DNA of 34,505 nt from Candidatus Omnitrophota bacterium (GTDB lineage Bacteria; Omnitrophota; Gorgyraeia; 2-02-FULL-51-18), in contig JAJVIE010000022.1 of NCBI GenBank assembly GCA_022072175.1, positions 1 to 34,505 on the forward strand. The letters run 5' to 3'. The stretch's first letter is position 1. Every line of letters starts with the position of its first letter. A program made the translations under genes and the position numbers. Below are positions 33,189 to 34,505 of this stretch, in pieces. Below the pieces are notes generated by a model. The model searched no databases. It worked only from the letters and a program-made list of their open reading frames with translations, and was not told where the DNA came from.

Positions 33189-33503
33189 CTACGCGTTAGA
33201 TTCAGGGCCTGGTTTTGGACGGTCTTGGATCGGCGTAACCGTGCTCAGAGCGCCGCCTGTCAGTGCCTGCATGCGCAGCCACTCCGCCTGGCTTACGGGC
33301 TTGCGAGCAGCTGCGAGTGAAGCCATGTAGCTAAGGAACTCACGCTCCTCAGCTGTGGCGCGCTCGTCGGCGCAGCAGCGCAAACAACAGTCATGATCGT
33401 TCATGGTCAGCTTCATCGCTTCCTCTCCAGTTAGTACGTGCCGCTCCCTTGCCGCTCCCTTGCCGCTGAGCGCGACGAGATCGGACTGGGAGAGGAACAT
33501 CAT
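33189..33503 (-). CDS. Small Cys-rich protein; start uncertain, 11-bp tandem repeat inside
   Basis: The minus-strand frame starts at ATG 33503, overlapping the previous stop (GGATGATG), and gives 104 aa: MMFLSQSDLVALSGKGAARERH, then EEAMKLTMNDHDCCLRCC, a helical region (EEREFLSYMASLAAARKPVSQAEWL) and a Pro-rich tail. An alternative ATG at 33416 has a much better ribosome-binding site (GGAGAGG) and would give 75 aa starting MKLTMNDHDCC. The segment between the two starts holds a tandem 11-bp repeat, not a multiple of three. Removing one unit would shift the frame and end the upstream piece just past 33416, so two genes may have been fused by the duplication. The four cysteines could bind metal. 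No function can be named. Confidence 0.6.
   Translation of the reverse strand: MMFLSQSDLVALSGKGAARERHVLTGEEAMKLTMNDHDCCLRCCADERATAEEREFLSYMASLAAARKPVSQAEWLRMQALTGGALSTVTPIQDRPKPGPESNA
33440..33467. repeat. 11-bp tandem repeat, 2.5 copies
   Basis: GCCGCTCCCTT at 33440-33450 and 33451-33461 is followed by GCCGCT at 33462-33467. The unit is exact and out of codon phase, so copy-number change would shift the reading frame of the minus-strand gene. Confidence 0.85.
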
Positions 33504-33691
33504 CCTTTCGCTGTGACGCGCTCCCAAATGTTCTCCAGCGTCTCAATCTGGCGCTCAGAGAGCCCCTGTTCATTTTCTAGCCGCTTACTGATCGAGTCGA
33601 GGAATCCACGCTCCCAGTCCGTCAGCCGCGAGTCCCGCTTTTCGCAGTCCTCGACCATGGTCAAGTACTCCTGGGTCCAGCCGCCACTCAT
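33500..33691 (-). CDS. 63-aa small acidic helical protein
   Basis: The minus-strand ATG at 33691 has a strong ribosome-binding site (AGGAGGAAGCG). The sequence MSGGWTQEYLTMVEDCEKRDSR continues with LTDWERGFLDSISKRLENEQGLSERQIETLENIWERV. The 'W..GFLDSI..RL.....LSERQ...LE.IWERV' pattern is a recurring short helical phage protein, sometimes near replication genes; its function is not known. It overlaps the stop of the upstream 43-codon gene by four bases (ATGA) and the next start by four, so the three genes are coupled. Confidence 0.8.
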   Translation of the reverse strand: MSGGWTQEYLTMVEDCEKRDSRLTDWERGFLDSISKRLENEQGLSERQIETLENIWERVTAKG

Positions 33692-33819
33692 CGCTTCCTC
33701 CTGTTCTTCACGAACTCATAGACGCCAAGTGTGATGATCGTCGCTGCTCCGAGCGCCGTCACCGTCCGGTTGATTGCCGTGCTCGTGCGCACAACTGCGC
33801 TGAGGATTTTCCAGAACAC
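33688..33819 (-). CDS. 43-aa single-pass membrane protein
   Basis: The minus-strand GTG at 33819 starts two bases after the DUF932-like gene stop, with GGAGGCGG about eight bases before it, and the frame ends in a TGA overlapping the next ATG. The product begins MFWKILSAVVRTSTAINRT, continues with a hydrophobic segment at about 20-36 (TVTALGAATIITLGVYE) and ends with a basic tail (FVKNRRKR). This is a classical small N-in or N-out single-pass membrane protein. Overlaps on both sides and a good ribosome-binding site support translation. It is too short for family assignment. Confidence 0.65.
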   Translation of the reverse strand: MFWKILSAVVRTSTAINRTVTALGAATIITLGVYEFVKNRRKR

Positions 33820-33821
33820 GT

Positions 33822-34505
33822 CTATGCCGCCTCCGCAATGCGATTCCACTCCTTCTGATTCAGGTCGAGCACACGACCGCCCAGTGCTTCCAGCTCCGTG
33901 GCCCGGTCGTAGCTCTCGATGTCTTGGGCGGCGCGCGTGACGGCGTTCATCATGGCGTAACGCGACAGGTCGCCGCCGGTGATGAGGTGCCGCAGGATGC
34001 TGCTACGCTCCGGCTGGCTGAGCTGCATTGTTTCGCCCAGCAGCTCCACGGCTTTCGGCACGTCGCCCGTGATCTGCTGGCGTTGGGCGGCTTCGTATAG
34101 CTCCACCTCCTTGTTCAGCAGGTCCATGCTCATGCACGCCTTGATCACGTCGCGTACCTTGGCGAGCGTCGCGCGATCTTCCAAGCTCTTGGTCGCGTCG
34201 GACAGAACCAGATCGAGTTCGTCAGACTTGCGGCCGACGTGGTACTTGGTGAACGCCAGCTTGTCACGCACCATGCCGTTGGTACAGGCCAGGAAGTGGA
34301 GGAACGGCTTGATGGAGAGCGAGCCGAGTCCAATCTCGCTGTTGGTGATCAACACGCCGGCTTCCACCAGGTCGCCGACACGCCGGCTCTCACGCACAGG
34401 CACTACGACGTTCTTGCTCGTCGCCTTGACGTAAAGACGGGACTCCGTGACCTCGCAGCTCTGCACCTGGATGTCGCCCGCTTCGAGCAGCACCGGCAGC
34501 ACGGT
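33822..34505 (-). CDS. DUF932/TIGR03299-like phage protein (5' end cut by window)
   Basis: This minus-strand gene runs off the right edge; 227 codons are visible, and the first codons in the window are in frame without a stop, so the true start lies outside. The visible part resembles the DUF932 family found in phages and plasmids: RVGDLVEAGVLITNSEIGLGSLSIKPFLHFLACTNGM, followed by a helical C-terminal region with GGDLSRYAMMNAVTRAAQDIESYDRATELEALGG. The FLACTNGM strand and SRYAMMNAVTRAAQ helix are the family hallmarks. The role of the family is not established. It is the first visible gene of the minus-strand unit, likely early or replication-associated. The stop is two bases from the next GTG. 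Confidence 0.8.
   Translation of the reverse strand, partial: TVLPVLLEAGDIQVQSCEVTESRLYVKATSKNVVVPVRESRRVGDLVEAGVLITNSEIGLGSLSIKPFLHFLACTNGMVRDKLAFTKYHVGRKSDELDLVLSDATKSLEDRATLAKVRDVIKACMSMDLLNKEVELYEAAQRQQITGDVPKAVELLGETMQLSQPERSSILRHLITGGDLSRYAMMNAVTRAAQDIESYDRATELEALGGRVLDLNQKEWNRIAEAA

Noticed and set aside
33153-33205. Bidirectional intrinsic terminator between the convergent units
   Set aside because: The only stem is 6 bp with a 12-base loop, has moderate GC content and no T-run on either side.

Overview
The window is a continuous stretch of a GC-rich, tailed, short-tailed (podovirus-like) bacteriophage genome, probably infecting a Gram-negative host. The evidence is a P22-type portal, a scaffold, an N4-gp56-family major capsid protein, an SU10-type head-tail adaptor, a Gram-negative lysis cassette (SAR endolysin, Rz and nested Rz1), many fibre and spike genes, and very large C-terminal 'ejection' proteins. 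There is no tape measure, tail sheath or tail tube gene. No integrase, repressor, tRNA, rRNA or CRISPR array was seen.

Layout, plus strand: 1-190 holds a possible tail of an upstream gene and a 31-codon orphan peptide. 207-1685 is a NodB/polysaccharide-deacetylase-like spike that is AT-richer than its surroundings. 1735-7049 is the head module (portal, scaffold, RyR-domain protein, major capsid, capsid-associated protein), closed by a strong hairpin terminator at 7061-7088. 7114-8173 holds a small head-completion-type protein and the adaptor. 8176-9575 is the lysis cassette, with almost every gene overlapping the next. 9568-18789 is a long set of virion surface, fibre and spike proteins. 18786-23577 holds tail-tube/nozzle-like and repeat-rich virion proteins. 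23589-33152 holds two large proteins, the second 2449 aa, that look like internal virion proteins delivered with the DNA.

Minus strand: from 33189 to the right edge the orientation flips. Three small tightly coupled genes (one of only 43 codons) follow a DUF932-like gene cut by the window edge. The two transcription units converge at 33153-33188.

The most unusual signal is not a gene. A short direct repeat, consensus TCTRAY, is arranged in arrays with an exact 10-bp period (two to four copies). These arrays sit at gene boundaries from one end of the structural region to the other, always in the same orientation. They look like one phage-wide regulatory or organisational system, and I cannot assign them to a known element. 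The second notable item is the 2449-aa protein. It combines an ejection-protein-like N-terminus, an ASCH-like module, a second variable module and an HExxH zincin motif, as in the 'polyvalent' proteins that phages inject with their DNA.
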